From the NCBI GenBank assembly GCA_021738385.1, contig JAIPCF010000014.1:1-43649 (forward strand): a DNA stretch of 43,649 bases. Reading direction: 5' to 3'. Source of the DNA: Sulfuritalea sp. Its GTDB lineage: Bacteria; Pseudomonadota; Gammaproteobacteria; Burkholderiales; Rhodocyclaceae. Shown here piece after piece: positions 34,697 through 43,231 of this stretch. Position 1 is the first letter of the stretch. Every line of letters begins with the position of its first letter. A program made the translations under genes and the position numbers. The notes under the pieces are model-generated. The model saw only the letters and a program-made list of their open reading frames with translations. It had not been told where the DNA came from and searched no databases.

Positions 34697-35779
34697 TCAC
34701 AAATCAAGCGTGATCGCCAAGCCAAACAGAAGCAGCAGCAGACCTCTCACACCACTCCAACGACAGAATCGAGTTCGCAGCGCCACATGCCAGGGCCCCT
34801 GTTGTCCAGGCCGCAGCCAAACCGGCAACAAATGAGCCGCGGCTCCGCTCACCAGCGGAAGCAGAAAAGCAATGACAAAACCTGCCACCGCATGGCGCGG
34901 CCGCAACCAGCCAATTCCGTGTGCGGCGCCTAAAACCAGCAAGCCGGGCAATCCCAAAGCTGCCGCAAAGAGTGAAGATGCGGCTCCATGTCGTTGCAAC
35001 AAAGCCCTGCCAAACCTGGAACACCATGCGCCAAGCATGTTTAGCACGACGCCAGCGTATAGAGCCGCTCCCAGAAACGAGAGGCCTAGCCCATACACCG
35101 ACATCGTAGTGGTGGTAAACAACGATGCCCCGATCGCAATCGTCAGAGAACCCGCGACAGCCCACTTGAGATCTTGTCGTAGTCTGATGGCCGCACCCGG
35201 ATCACTCTGGCCGAGGCAGGTCGGAAGCAGAACTTGAAGAGTGCCCAGCGCTGTGAGTCCAACAAATCCGAGTAGATTGGCATGCAAATGAAACAGGCGC
35301 AGGGCATCCCTATGATCCGGAAACAGGGGAATGATCATCACTGCAAGCAGTGCCAGTATTAGAAATCCCAAAGCAGCCAGGTACCAGTCCAGCCCACGAT
35401 GACGGGGACCAAACATTCGGCGTACCCGAAACAAGGTCCAACCTGCAAACCCGATTGCGGCAATTCCACCAAAAACAGCGGCAGCACTTAATCGAATCTG
35501 GGAGAAATCGCTGGCGAACGTGAAAACCGCCAACGCACCGCCAAACCAAGCCAGCAAAGGCGGCCCCCAAGAGACAGTTCCTATGGCCCCGGCACTGCGC
35601 GTGAGCACCGGCACGAAATAGGCCATTGCCGCCAGAATCAGCGGCAACACCCCCAGCGCAAACGCAATGTGTGCCGCCAACTGGGGAGTAGAGTGCCCGA
35701 GCAGCAACAGTACTCCCGAAACTACCAGTGAAATCAGCGCAGCTATGGCCAGCAATGGCAGAAGGGGCATTCGCAACAT
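34697..35779 (-). CDS. Polytopic membrane protein, about 11-12 helices (NnrS- or haem-copper-like, unassigned)
   Basis: A 360-residue hydrophobic protein. Notable histidines sit in helices: AHIAFALGVLPLILAAMAYFV near the start, LRLFHLHANLLGFVGLTALG mid-way and RHAVAGFVIAFLLPLVSGAA ... HLLPVW near the end. The pattern, especially H-H-N--GF-GL followed by LQVLLPT, is reminiscent of NnrS and of haem-copper oxidase subunit I-like proteins. Ligand spacing does not let me assign it. The ATG at 35779 is used; an in-frame GTG at 35851 adds 24 residues and neither start has a clear ribosome-binding site. It is divergent from ccmA, so a respiratory role is plausible. Confidence 0.65.
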   Translation of the reverse strand: MLRMPLLPLLAIAALISLVVSGVLLLLGHSTPQLAAHIAFALGVLPLILAAMAYFVPVLTRSAGAIGTVSWGPPLLAWFGGALAVFTFASDFSQIRLSAAAVFGGIAAIGFAGWTLFRVRRMFGPRHRGLDWYLAALGFLILALLAVMIIPLFPDHRDALRLFHLHANLLGFVGLTALGTLQVLLPTCLGQSDPGAAIRLRQDLKWAVAGSLTIAIGASLFTTTTMSVYGLGLSFLGAALYAGVVLNMLGAWCSRFGRALLQRHGAASSLFAAALGLPGLLVLGAAHGIGWLRPRHAVAGFVIAFLLPLVSGAAAHLLPVWLRPGQQGPWHVALRTRFCRWSGVRGLLLLLFGLAITLDL

Positions 35780-35972
35780 CGGCGGATTGTAATGGTGATG
35801 GGACCGTGCGAAACTCGCCAAGCCTGATTTCTCAAGCAAACCTCTACCCACAATAATGGACGGCCAGCAATGGAAACCATCCTCAACGCGATCTCACTCT
35901 GGCCTCCACAGCTAGTAAGCAGCTTGACCCGGCGCAAGTTGAATTAATACGACTTCGGGCACAATTGCCGCC

Positions 35973-36572
35973 ATGCTGAATGTTTCGGGTCTTGCCTGTT
36001 CCCGCGGTGAACGCCGCCTGTTTGCCGATGTGGGTTTTTCACTGGCAGCGGGCGAGTGGTTGCATGTGCAGGGTGAAAATGGTTCCGGCAAAACGAGTCT
36101 GATGCGCCTTGTGGTAGGCCTCTCCCCCGCAGACGCCGGCGAAATTGTCTGGCGCGGCGAGCAGACACCGTCCCAGGAATTTCGCCGCGACCTGATTTAT
36201 CTTGGCCACCATGCCGCCGTCAAGGAGGACTTGACGCCGCTTGAGAACCTGCGTCTCGCAGCAGCCCTGGATGGAGTCGACTTGAGTGAGAGCGACGCAC
36301 TGGCTGCGCTGATCCGGCTAGGTCTGCGCGGTCGAGAGGAGCTACCGGTGCGCGTGCTTTCCGCCGGCCAGAAAAGGCGTGTCCTGCTCGCTCGTTTGCT
36401 GACCCGCCCTGCGCATTTATGGGTTCTTGATGAAGCGTTCAACGCTCTCGATGTTGCCGCGGTGAAACTGCTTGGCGACCTGATTGCGGGACATCTTGAA
36501 AGTGGTGGCTTGGCGATATTGACCAGCCATCAGCCGCTTCCCGTACCCGGTGGTAAGGCCCTGGTGTTGTGA
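35973..36572 (+). CDS. ccmA: Haem-exporter ABC ATP-binding protein CcmA
   Basis: A 199-residue ABC ATPase. Walker A GENGSGKTS (about 34-42), signature LSAGQKRRV (about 129-137) and Walker B LWVLDEAF (about 149-156) are present. With CcmB it releases holo-CcmE from CcmC-CcmD during System I cytochrome c maturation. It is the first gene of ccmABCDEFGHI. A weak promoter pair TTGACC/TAATAC lies at 35924-35950. It overlaps ccmB by 4 nt (GTGA). Confidence 0.93.
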   Translation: MLNVSGLACSRGERRLFADVGFSLAAGEWLHVQGENGSGKTSLMRLVVGLSPADAGEIVWRGEQTPSQEFRRDLIYLGHHAAVKEDLTPLENLRLAAALDGVDLSESDALAALIRLGLRGREELPVRVLSAGQKRRVLLARLLTRPAHLWVLDEAFNALDVAAVKLLGDLIAGHLESGGLAILTSHQPLPVPGGKALVL

Positions 36573-37234
36573 GCGCCTTTCTGGCCACCGTAAAGCGCGA
36601 CCTGCTACTCGCGCTGCGCAGAAAGAGTGAAGTGCTCACGGCAGTGTTCTTTTTTGTCATCGTCACCAGCCTGTTTCCCCTGGGGATCGGGCCTGAAGCC
36701 GTGCTGCTGAAAAAGATTGCACCGGGCATCCTTTGGGTTGCAGCGCTTTTGGCGACTCTGCTCGGATTGCCGCGTCTGTTTGCGACAGACCATGTCGACG
36801 GCACTCTGGAACAGATGGCCTTGTCGCCCTCACCCTTGGGATTACTGGTTGCCGGTAAAATACTGGCGCATTGGTTGCTGTGTGGTTTGCCGCTGGTGTT
36901 GCTGGCACCGATACTTGGTTTGCAGTTTGATCTCGACGCTTCGGCTTTGGGTATCCTGACACTGGCGCTTCTGCTCGGTACACCTTTGCTGTCATTGATC
37001 GGTTCGATCGGAGCGGCCCTGACGCTGGGTGTTCGTGGTGGTGGGGTATTGCTGGCACTACTGGTACTTCCGCTTTACATTCCTGCACTGATCTTCGGTG
37101 CGGGCGCGGTGGAAGCCCATATCGCGGGACTCGATGCGAGTGGGCATTTATCTTTGCTGGCGGCGATGCTTGCCCTGGCTGTATTTTTTGCGCCGTGGGC
37201 AACCACGGCCGCCTTGAGGATTGCGCTGGAGTGA
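36569..37234 (+). CDS. ccmB: Haem exporter membrane protein CcmB
   Basis: A 221-residue six-helix protein starting at GTG in a 4-nt overlap with ccmA. It begins SAFLATVKRDLLLALRRKSE and has the FATDHVDGTLEQMALSP segment typical of CcmB. It is the membrane half of the CcmAB transporter. The next gene again begins at a GTG overlapping its stop. Confidence 0.93.
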   Translation: MSAFLATVKRDLLLALRRKSEVLTAVFFFVIVTSLFPLGIGPEAVLLKKIAPGILWVAALLATLLGLPRLFATDHVDGTLEQMALSPSPLGLLVAGKILAHWLLCGLPLVLLAPILGLQFDLDASALGILTLALLLGTPLLSLIGSIGAALTLGVRGGGVLLALLVLPLYIPALIFGAGAVEAHIAGLDASGHLSLLAAMLALAVFFAPWATTAALRIALE

Positions 37235-37971
37235 GACAGTCGATTATTCATTGGTTCAGATTTGCCAGCCCGCAGAGCTTTTATCCGCTTGCCGGGCGCT
37301 TGATCCCTTGGTTCTGGGCGGCGGCTGCGCTGTTTGCCATTGCCGGATTGTGGATATCTTTCTTTGTTGCACCCACAGATGCCCAGCAGGGAGAAGGTTA
37401 TCGCATCATATTTGTCCATGTCCCGGCGTCCTGGATGTCGATGTTCATCTATATGGTGATGGCCTTCTGGGCAGGCCTCGGTCTTGCGCTCAACACACGG
37501 GTTTCGGCCATGATGGCGCAGGCTCTGGCACCTACCGGCGCTTTGATGGCGGCTCTGTCTTTGTGGACAGGGGCCTTGTGGGGCAAGCCGATGTGGGGTG
37601 CATGGTGGGTTTGGGATGCGCGACTGACGTCCGAGTTGATACTGCTTTTTCTTTTCCTGGGCTTCATGGCGCTGCAAGCCGCGATAGACGATCCCCGACG
37701 CGCTGACAAGGCTGGCGCAATTCTGGCCTTGGTGGGTGTGGTGAATATCCCCATCATCTACTTTTCGGTCAAGTGGTGGAATACCCTGCATCAGGGTTCC
37801 ACGATCAATCTCAACAAGGCACCCTCAATGGCGCAAACCATGCTCTGGGGCATGCTGCTGATGGCGCTTGCCTTCTGGATGTATTCCATCGCAATTGCTC
37901 TGGTGCGGGTCCGCGCCATCATCCTCGAACGCGAGCGGCACACGGAATGGGTGAAGCATGCAGTGGAATAG
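37231..37971 (+). CDS. ccmC: Haem-handling protein CcmC
   Basis: A 246-residue six-helix protein that attaches haem to CcmE. The tryptophan-rich WWD motif reads GAWWVWDARLTSELILL (about 122-138). The two external haem-ligand histidines are in FVHVPASWMS and WWNTLHQGS. The start is the GTG at 37231, overlapping the ccmB stop by 4 nt; the frame is open from 37195 but that extension lies inside ccmB. It overlaps ccmD by 14 nt. Confidence 0.93.
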   Translation: MRQSIIHWFRFASPQSFYPLAGRLIPWFWAAAALFAIAGLWISFFVAPTDAQQGEGYRIIFVHVPASWMSMFIYMVMAFWAGLGLALNTRVSAMMAQALAPTGALMAALSLWTGALWGKPMWGAWWVWDARLTSELILLFLFLGFMALQAAIDDPRRADKAGAILALVGVVNIPIIYFSVKWWNTLHQGSTINLNKAPSMAQTMLWGMLLMALAFWMYSIAIALVRVRAIILERERHTEWVKHAVE

Positions 37972-38152
37972 TGTCGGCGAGTTTTTTGCCATGGGTGGCT
38001 ATGCGTTTTACGTCTGGGGCAGCTTTGGTGCCTGCGCGCTGCTGATGATTGCGGAACCTTTTCTGGCAAAGCGGCGTCTCAGTGAGATTCGCAAGAGCCT
38101 GATCCGTGAACGGATCGCCGACGAACTCGAAAAACAACAGCAAACCCCATGA
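37958..38152 (+). CDS. ccmD: Haem exporter accessory protein CcmD
   Basis: A 64-residue protein with one membrane helix (about 18-37, [17 protein letters not shown]) and a charged C-terminal helix. It starts [16 protein letters not shown], the hallmark of CcmD. It stabilises the CcmC-CcmE complex. It begins inside ccmC (14-nt overlap) and overlaps ccmE by 4 nt. Confidence 0.9.
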   Translation: MQWNSVGEFFAMGGYAFYVWGSFGACALLMIAEPFLAKRRLSEIRKSLIRERIADELEKQQQTP

Positions 38153-38574
38153 AAGCCAGACAAAAACGCATTGCCCTGATCGCCGGAGGACTCGCCTCGC
38201 TTGCCGTCGCCGCCGCGCTGGCGCTGAACGCACTTGACAGCAACATTGCACTCTATGTCACGCCCTCCGAAGTGGCTGCCGGTAAATCGCCGCAAGGAAA
38301 AGCCTTCCGTATCGGCGGGTTGGTCAAGGAAGGTTCGATCAAGCGTGACAACATGACCGTGCATTTCGTCATTACTGACACGGCCAAGGACATTCCGGTC
38401 ACCTACACCGGTATTCTTCCCGATCTGTTTCGCGACGGAAAAGGGGCGGTAGTACAGGGCAAGCTCGGCGACAAGGGGGTGTTTGCCGCAACCGAAGTGT
38501 TGGCCAAGCACGACGAGAACTACATGCCGCCGGAAGCCAAGCACGCCATCGACCAGGCACAGAAAAAACCATGA
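38149..38574 (+). CDS. ccmE: Cytochrome c-type biogenesis haem chaperone CcmE
   Basis: A 141-residue membrane-anchored OB-fold protein. The N-terminal anchor (about 8-28) is followed by [12 protein letters not shown] and the haem-binding [12 protein letters not shown] with His121 (covalent haem) and Tyr125. It carries haem from CcmC to CcmF in the periplasm. 4-nt overlaps join it to ccmD and ccmF. Confidence 0.95.
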   Translation: MKARQKRIALIAGGLASLAVAAALALNALDSNIALYVTPSEVAAGKSPQGKAFRIGGLVKEGSIKRDNMTVHFVITDTAKDIPVTYTGILPDLFRDGKGAVVQGKLGDKGVFAATEVLAKHDENYMPPEAKHAIDQAQKKP

Positions 38575-40529
38575 TTCCCGAACTCGGACACTTTGCTCTA
38601 ATTCTTGCCTTCGCGGTTTCCATCGCCCAGGGCGTACTGCCACTGGTCGGTGCCGGGACCGGAAGGTTCGGCGGCCAGGCACAATGGATCGCACTGGCGC
38701 GGCCGGCCGCTCAAACACAGTTTCTGCTGATTGCCTTCGCTTTTGGTTGCCTCGCTCAGAGTTTTCTCGTCAGCGACTTTTCCGTGGCCTATGTCGCCAA
38801 TCACTCCAATACACAGTTGCCGACGATGTATCGCTTTTCCGCCGTATGGGGTGGTCATGAAGGATCTTTGCTGCTGTGGGTGCTGATGCTAGCCGGCTGG
38901 AGCGCCGCAGTGTCGGTGGCTTCGCACCAGTTGCCCGAAATCATGGTCGCCCGCGTGCTGGCGGTTCTCGGTTTGGTCGGCATCGGCTTGCTGGCATTCA
39001 TCCTGTTTACCTCGAACCCCTTCGACCGCATGTTGCCGGCCGCTGCGGAAGGGCGTGACCTCAATCCACTGCTGCAGGACCCGGGCCTGATCTATCATCC
39101 GCCCCTGCTCTACATGGGCTATGTGGGTTTTTCGGTGGCATTTGCATTTGCCATTGCGGCGCTGATTTCGGGCCGTCTCGACGCAGCCTGGGCACGCTGG
39201 TCAAGACCATGGACTACCGCAGCCTGGGTTTTTCTCACGCTCGGCATTGCACTCGGCAGTTGGTGGGCGTACTACGAATTGGGCTGGGGCGGCTGGTGGT
39301 TCTGGGATCCGGTGGAAAATGCCTCGTTTATGCCCTGGCTGGTAGGCACGGCGCTGATTCATTCCCTGGCTGTAACCGAAAAGCGCGGTGCCTTCAAGAA
39401 CTGGACGGTGCTGCTGGCCATCGCGGCGTTTTCGCTCTCACTGCTCGGTACCTTCCTGGTCCGCTCCGGCGTGCTGACATCGGTGCACGCCTTCGCCACC
39501 GATCCGCGTCGCGGCGTGTTTATCCTGGCACTGCTCGTCATCGTGGTGGGTAGTTCGCTGGCCTTGTTTGCCTGGCGCGCACCGAAAGTCAGCGCAGGGG
39601 GCAAGTTCGAGCTGATTTCTCGCGAAACCATGTTGCTGATGAACAATGTGCTGCTGGTGGTCGCAACCGGCAGCGTTCTGCTTGGCACGCTCTACCCGCT
39701 TCTGATCGATGCTCTAGGCATGGGCAAGCTTTCGGTCGGACCGCCTTACTTCAATGCGGTCTTTGTTACCGTCATGGTGCCGCTGCTGCTACTGATGGCT
39801 ATCGGGCCGATGGCGCGCTGGAAACATGCCGACCTCAAGGCCATCGCGCTTCGCTTGCGGATCAGCATGGGTCTTGCGGTGCTTGCAGGAATTGCCCTGC
39901 CGCTGCTGATGGGCAACTGGACGCTGCTAACCGCCATGAGTTCCCTGCTTGCCGTTTGGATTACCGCCAGCGGCGTGTTCCAGATAATGGATCGCTTGAA
40001 AACCGGGAAGCCTTCGGCTTCGTTCTGGGGCATGCATGTGGCCCATTTCGGCATCGCGGTATTTGTCATCGGCGTCGCCATGGTGGGCGGCTATCAGGAA
40101 GAGAAAGACGTTCGCATGGCACCGGGTGACACCGTACATGTCGGCGGTTACGGTTTTCGGCTACTTGAGGTGAAGGACGCTCCAGGCCCCAATTATCGTG
40201 CGTCGGTGGGTACGGTAGAGCTGTCCAAGGACGGTCGCGTATTGAAAACCATGCATCCTGAAAAGCGCAACTACTTTTCATCCCAGATGCCGATGACGGA
40301 AGCCGCCATCGATGCCGGCTTCACACGCGACGTCTATGTTTCGCTGGGCGAACCGCTCGACAACACGGGCGCCTGGAGTGTGCGGGTGTATTACAAACCG
40401 TTCGTTGACTGGATCTGGGGCGGTTGTCTTCTGATGAGTTTGGGCGGATTCATTGCCATGCTCGATCGTCGCTACCGTCTGCGCGTCAAAGCCGGCGTCA
40501 GCCTGCCGGCTGGGGGAGTTCCAGCTTGA
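38571..40529 (+). CDS. ccmF: Cytochrome c haem lyase subunit CcmF
   Basis: A 652-residue polytopic protein with about 15 helices. The haem-handling WWD motif [20 protein letters not shown] lies near residues 238-257. The conserved [16 protein letters not shown] segment is near the N-terminus, and a periplasmic domain precedes the last helix. It ligates haem to apocytochromes with CcmH. The next gene starts at a TTG overlapping its stop by 4 nt. Confidence 0.95.
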   Translation: MIPELGHFALILAFAVSIAQGVLPLVGAGTGRFGGQAQWIALARPAAQTQFLLIAFAFGCLAQSFLVSDFSVAYVANHSNTQLPTMYRFSAVWGGHEGSLLLWVLMLAGWSAAVSVASHQLPEIMVARVLAVLGLVGIGLLAFILFTSNPFDRMLPAAAEGRDLNPLLQDPGLIYHPPLLYMGYVGFSVAFAFAIAALISGRLDAAWARWSRPWTTAAWVFLTLGIALGSWWAYYELGWGGWWFWDPVENASFMPWLVGTALIHSLAVTEKRGAFKNWTVLLAIAAFSLSLLGTFLVRSGVLTSVHAFATDPRRGVFILALLVIVVGSSLALFAWRAPKVSAGGKFELISRETMLLMNNVLLVVATGSVLLGTLYPLLIDALGMGKLSVGPPYFNAVFVTVMVPLLLLMAIGPMARWKHADLKAIALRLRISMGLAVLAGIALPLLMGNWTLLTAMSSLLAVWITASGVFQIMDRLKTGKPSASFWGMHVAHFGIAVFVIGVAMVGGYQEEKDVRMAPGDTVHVGGYGFRLLEVKDAPGPNYRASVGTVELSKDGRVLKTMHPEKRNYFSSQMPMTEAAIDAGFTRDVYVSLGEPLDNTGAWSVRVYYKPFVDWIWGGCLLMSLGGFIAMLDRRYRLRVKAGVSLPAGGVPA

Positions 40530-41050
40530 AGCGATTTCTTATCCCGCTGGTCGTGTTTGTTGTACTGGTGATTTTTCTTGCCATCGGCCTGACGCTCAAT
40601 CCGCGCGACTTGCCCTCACCGCTGAAAGACAAGCCGGCGCCCGCATTCACCTTGCCGCAACTGGCGGCGGCGGACAAGGCTTTTTCACCCGCGGACATGA
40701 AAGGCAAGGTCTGGCTGCTCAACGTATGGGCTTCGTGGTGCGTGTCCTGCCGCCAGGAACATCCGGTCCTGATGGACCTCGCTAAATCGGGCAGCGTGCC
40801 TATCGTCGGCCTCGATTACAAGGATCAGATTGATGACGCAAAAAACTGGCTGAAGAAGTACGGTGATCCCTATGTGGTTTCCGCCGTCGATGCGGACGGC
40901 CGGGTGGGTATCGACTACGGCGTCTATGGCGTGCCGGAAACCTATGTCATCGACAAGGCCGGCATGATTCGCCTCAAACACACGGGCCCGATCACGCCCG
41001 ATTCGCTGAAAACGCAAATCTTGCCCCTGGTCGCGGAGTTGTCAAAATAA
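40526..41050 (+). CDS. ccmG: Thiol-disulfide oxidoreductase CcmG/DsbE
   Basis: A 174-residue membrane-anchored thioredoxin-fold protein. One helix (about 4-23) precedes the active site NVWASWCVSCRQEHP (Cys72, Cys75) and the cis-proline region YGVPETYVIDKAG. It reduces apocytochrome haem-binding cysteines. The start is a TTG at 40526, with GGGGGAG at 40512-40517 and a TTGA overlap with the ccmF stop. The frame is open to 40424, but that extension lies inside ccmF and is not family-like. It overlaps ccmH by one base. Confidence 0.92.
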   Translation: MKRFLIPLVVFVVLVIFLAIGLTLNPRDLPSPLKDKPAPAFTLPQLAAADKAFSPADMKGKVWLLNVWASWCVSCRQEHPVLMDLAKSGSVPIVGLDYKDQIDDAKNWLKKYGDPYVVSAVDADGRVGIDYGVYGVPETYVIDKAGMIRLKHTGPITPDSLKTQILPLVAELSK

Positions 41051-41511
41051 TGCTGCGCACGCTACTTGTTTGCTACACCCTGGTGTTTGGCGGCACGACA
41101 ATGGCCAACGAGGCTGCACCGATGGCAGCCGATGTCGTTGTCGAGAAACGCTTGATGGAGATCAGCGAAGAATTGCGCTGTCTGGTTTGCCAGAACGAGA
41201 CCATTGCCGCCTCACGCGCCGATCTGGCCCTGGATCTGCGGCGCGAGATTCGCACAATGATCGCCGAGGGCAAGACCGACAAGGAAATTCTGGATTTCAT
41301 GGTCGAGCGCTATGGCGATTTTGTACGCTACCGGCCCCCGGTGAAGCCGACCACCTGGCTGCTCTGGGCCGGCCCATTTGTGCTGCTGGCGGGCGGTATT
41401 GCTGCTCTCATTGCCTTTCTGCGACGACGAGTCAAGGACGAGGCGGCTCCTGAGCTTTCCGAAGAAGAACGTCGCCGCGCTGCGGCTTTGCTGGACCAGT
41501 CCAACTCATGA
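41050..41511 (+). CDS. ccmH: Cytochrome c-type biogenesis protein CcmH (CycL)
   Basis: A 153-residue protein with a signal peptide (about 1-19), a periplasmic three-helix domain bearing LRCLVCQN (Cys44, Cys47) and one C-terminal membrane helix (about 104-125). The cysteine pair handles apocytochrome thiols with CcmG. It starts at an ATG sharing one base with the ccmG stop (TAATG). It overlaps ccmI by 4 nt. Confidence 0.93.
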   Translation: MLRTLLVCYTLVFGGTTMANEAAPMAADVVVEKRLMEISEELRCLVCQNETIAASRADLALDLRREIRTMIAEGKTDKEILDFMVERYGDFVRYRPPVKPTTWLLWAGPFVLLAGGIAALIAFLRRRVKDEAAPELSEEERRRAAALLDQSNS

Positions 41512-42755
41512 TTCCCTTTTACCTTGCAGTGGCGGCGCTGGTCGTCGTCGCCCTGATACTGCTATTGCGCCCCTGGTGGCCTGGCTCACGCCGTATCGCC
41601 AGCGCCGACTTTTCACCGGAGCTCAATGCCGCAATCCATCGTGATCGACTTGCGGAATTGGAGCGCGACCGCAGCAATGGCTCCTTGTCTGAAAGTGACT
41701 TGACCGAGGCCCGCGAAGAGTTGCAGCGGCAGCTTCTTGACGACACCGCTGCCGTGGAGGCGGTCGCCGCCGACAGGTTCGGCGGCCGCGCCGGCGTCGC
41801 GGTAGCCATCCTGTTGCCACTCGCAGCTGTGGCTTTGTATGCGCTGCTGGGCAGTCCGGCTGCGGTACTGCCCGTCGACGTACAGATACAGAAAGCTGCC
41901 GGCGATATGGAGCAACTCACCGCCAAGCTGGCAAAAAGGCTCGAGGACAAGCCCGACAATCCCCAAGGCTGGTTGATGTTGGGGCGCTCCTATAAATCGC
42001 TGGGGCGCTGGGATGATGCCGAGCGCGCCTTCGCCCGGATCGGGCCCGAGTTGAACAAGAACGCAGAATGGCTGGCGGAGCTTGCCGAGTTGCTGATACA
42101 AAAGAACAATGGATACAACGAACAAGCACGCCAGCTCATTCGTCAGGCATTGCAACTCGAACCCGGCAACATGCTGGCTCTTTTTATGGCCGGTGGTGAT
42201 GCCTTCAGCGGCGAGCGCTTTGCCGAAGCTATCGCGCATTGGGAACGCTTGCTGCCACAACTCGAGCCCGGCGGTGAAGATGCCCGCATGGTTGAATCGG
42301 CCATGGCCAAAGCGCGTCAACGAGGCGGTCTGGCACCGAAAATTGCCGCCGCAAACAAGGGGGCGCCTCAGAGTACCGCCAAAACCGCGAAGGGTACAGC
42401 GATAGCCGCGGGTAAATCGGTCAGCGGCCGGGTCGAACTGTCTCCAGCGCTGAAAGACAAAGCCATGCCCGATGATGTCGTCTTCATCTTTGCCCGTGCG
42501 ATCAACGGTCCACGCATGCCGCTTGCTGCTCTGCGCGTGCGTGTCGCCGATCTGCCACTGGACTTCATGCTCGACGACACGAAGGCGGTGATGCCGAGTG
42601 CGACGATTTCTTCGGTGGAAGAATTGCGCGTCGAAGCACGTGTCTCAAAATCCGGCAAAGCAACGCCAGGTAAAGGCGACCTGACCGGCAAGAGCCCGAC
42701 CGTGAAGCCAGGCGCCAAAGGTCTGAGGATTGTGATCGACACGATCAATCCCTGA
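41508..42755 (+). CDS. ccmI: Cytochrome c-type biogenesis TPR protein CcmI (CycH)
   Basis: A 415-residue apocytochrome chaperone. Two membrane helices (about 3-21 and 95-114) flank a cytoplasmic leucine-zipper-like loop (LNAAIHRDRLAELERDRSNG). TPR repeats (about 145-260, LMLGRSYKSLGRWDDAERAF) and a C-terminal beta domain (about 300-415) follow. It presents apocytochrome C-termini to CcmF-CcmH. The dispersed 14-mer at 41599-41612 codes for Ala-Ser-Ala-Asp-Phe just before the loop. It is the last gene before the nap promoter. Confidence 0.92.
   Translation: MIPFYLAVAALVVVALILLLRPWWPGSRRIASADFSPELNAAIHRDRLAELERDRSNGSLSESDLTEAREELQRQLLDDTAAVEAVAADRFGGRAGVAVAILLPLAAVALYALLGSPAAVLPVDVQIQKAAGDMEQLTAKLAKRLEDKPDNPQGWLMLGRSYKSLGRWDDAERAFARIGPELNKNAEWLAELAELLIQKNNGYNEQARQLIRQALQLEPGNMLALFMAGGDAFSGERFAEAIAHWERLLPQLEPGGEDARMVESAMAKARQRGGLAPKIAAANKGAPQSTAKTAKGTAIAAGKSVSGRVELSPALKDKAMPDDVVFIFARAINGPRMPLAALRVRVADLPLDFMLDDTKAVMPSATISSVEELRVEARVSKSGKATPGKGDLTGKSPTVKPGAKGLRIVIDTINP
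41599..41612 (+). repeat. Dispersed 14-mer CCAGCGCCGACTTT, copy 7
   Basis: Exact copy in ccmI, read in the frame Ser-Ala-Asp-Phe. It is preceded by CGTATCG exactly as in the rlpA copy, so those two share 21 identical bases. Confidence 0.8.
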
Positions 42756-42845
42756 GCAATCGCAAGATCTGGGTGAGCCCTGACTGGGTGCGGGACACTT
42801 AATACAGACGGCATAAATCTGTTTTTGCCGCAATTCTTTTAAGTC

Positions 42846-42859
42846 TTGATCAACATCAA
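42846..42859. promoter_or_regulatory. FNR/Anr-type box upstream of napDA
   Basis: TTGAT-CAAC-ATCAA is a perfect match to the FNR consensus TTGAT-N4-ATCAA. Its centre lies 41.5 bp before a predicted start near 42894, the standard class II activator position. It implies induction of nap under low oxygen. Confidence 0.85.
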
Positions 42860-42872
42860 GGTCGCCAGCGAT

Positions 42873-42896
42873 CACAGGCATAGGATTCTGCCTGTG
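42873..42896. promoter_or_regulatory. nap promoter -10 region inside an 8-bp palindrome
   Basis: TAGGAT (42881-42886) is correctly placed as the -10 element for the FNR box. It lies in the loop of a perfect inverted repeat CACAGGCA (42873-42880) / TGCCTGTG (42889-42896). A protein bound there would block the promoter, so a second regulator is possible. Confidence 0.5.
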
Positions 42897-42981
42897 CACT
42901 AGCCCATGACTTATACAGGGCGATTGGGCACGGCGATGAAAACGGCAGCGCCGATCTCTGCCGATTTGTTGGAGTCACCCA

Positions 42982-43230
42982 ATGAACATATCAAGCGCAA
43001 TCGTGCATGCCCGCCCGGGCCATGCCGAAGCTGTCAAGGCCGGACTGGCCATCCTGGAGGGCGTCGAGATACACGCCGTCTCGCCTGAAGGAAAAATCAT
43101 CGTCACCATAGAAACCGAGGACGACAGAAGCAATGTCGCTACCTACGAATGCATCGGCACGCTGGAAGGTGTGATGTCAGCAGCCATGGTCTATCACCAA
43201 ACCGAATCTGAGCCAGACAAGGAGATCTGA
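42982..43230 (+). CDS. napD: Periplasmic nitrate reductase chaperone NapD
   Basis: An 82-residue ferredoxin-fold chaperone. It begins [20 protein letters not shown] and contains [17 protein letters not shown] and [13 protein letters not shown], all typical. It binds the twin-arginine signal peptide of NapA and prevents premature export. GGAG precedes the ATG at 42982. It is one base from napA. Confidence 0.92.
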   Translation: MNISSAIVHARPGHAEAVKAGLAILEGVEIHAVSPEGKIIVTIETEDDRSNVATYECIGTLEGVMSAAMVYHQTESEPDKEI

Positions 43231-43231
43231 A

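Noticed and set aside
39586-39600. AAAGTCAGCGCAGG in ccmF as a degenerate dispersed motif
   Set aside because: Two mismatches in 14 and no extended flank; too weak to count.
42906-43088. 60-codon ORF between the nap promoter and napD
   Set aside because: It runs into napD in another frame, shows no Nap-family residues (not NapE or NapF) and has no convincing ribosome-binding site.
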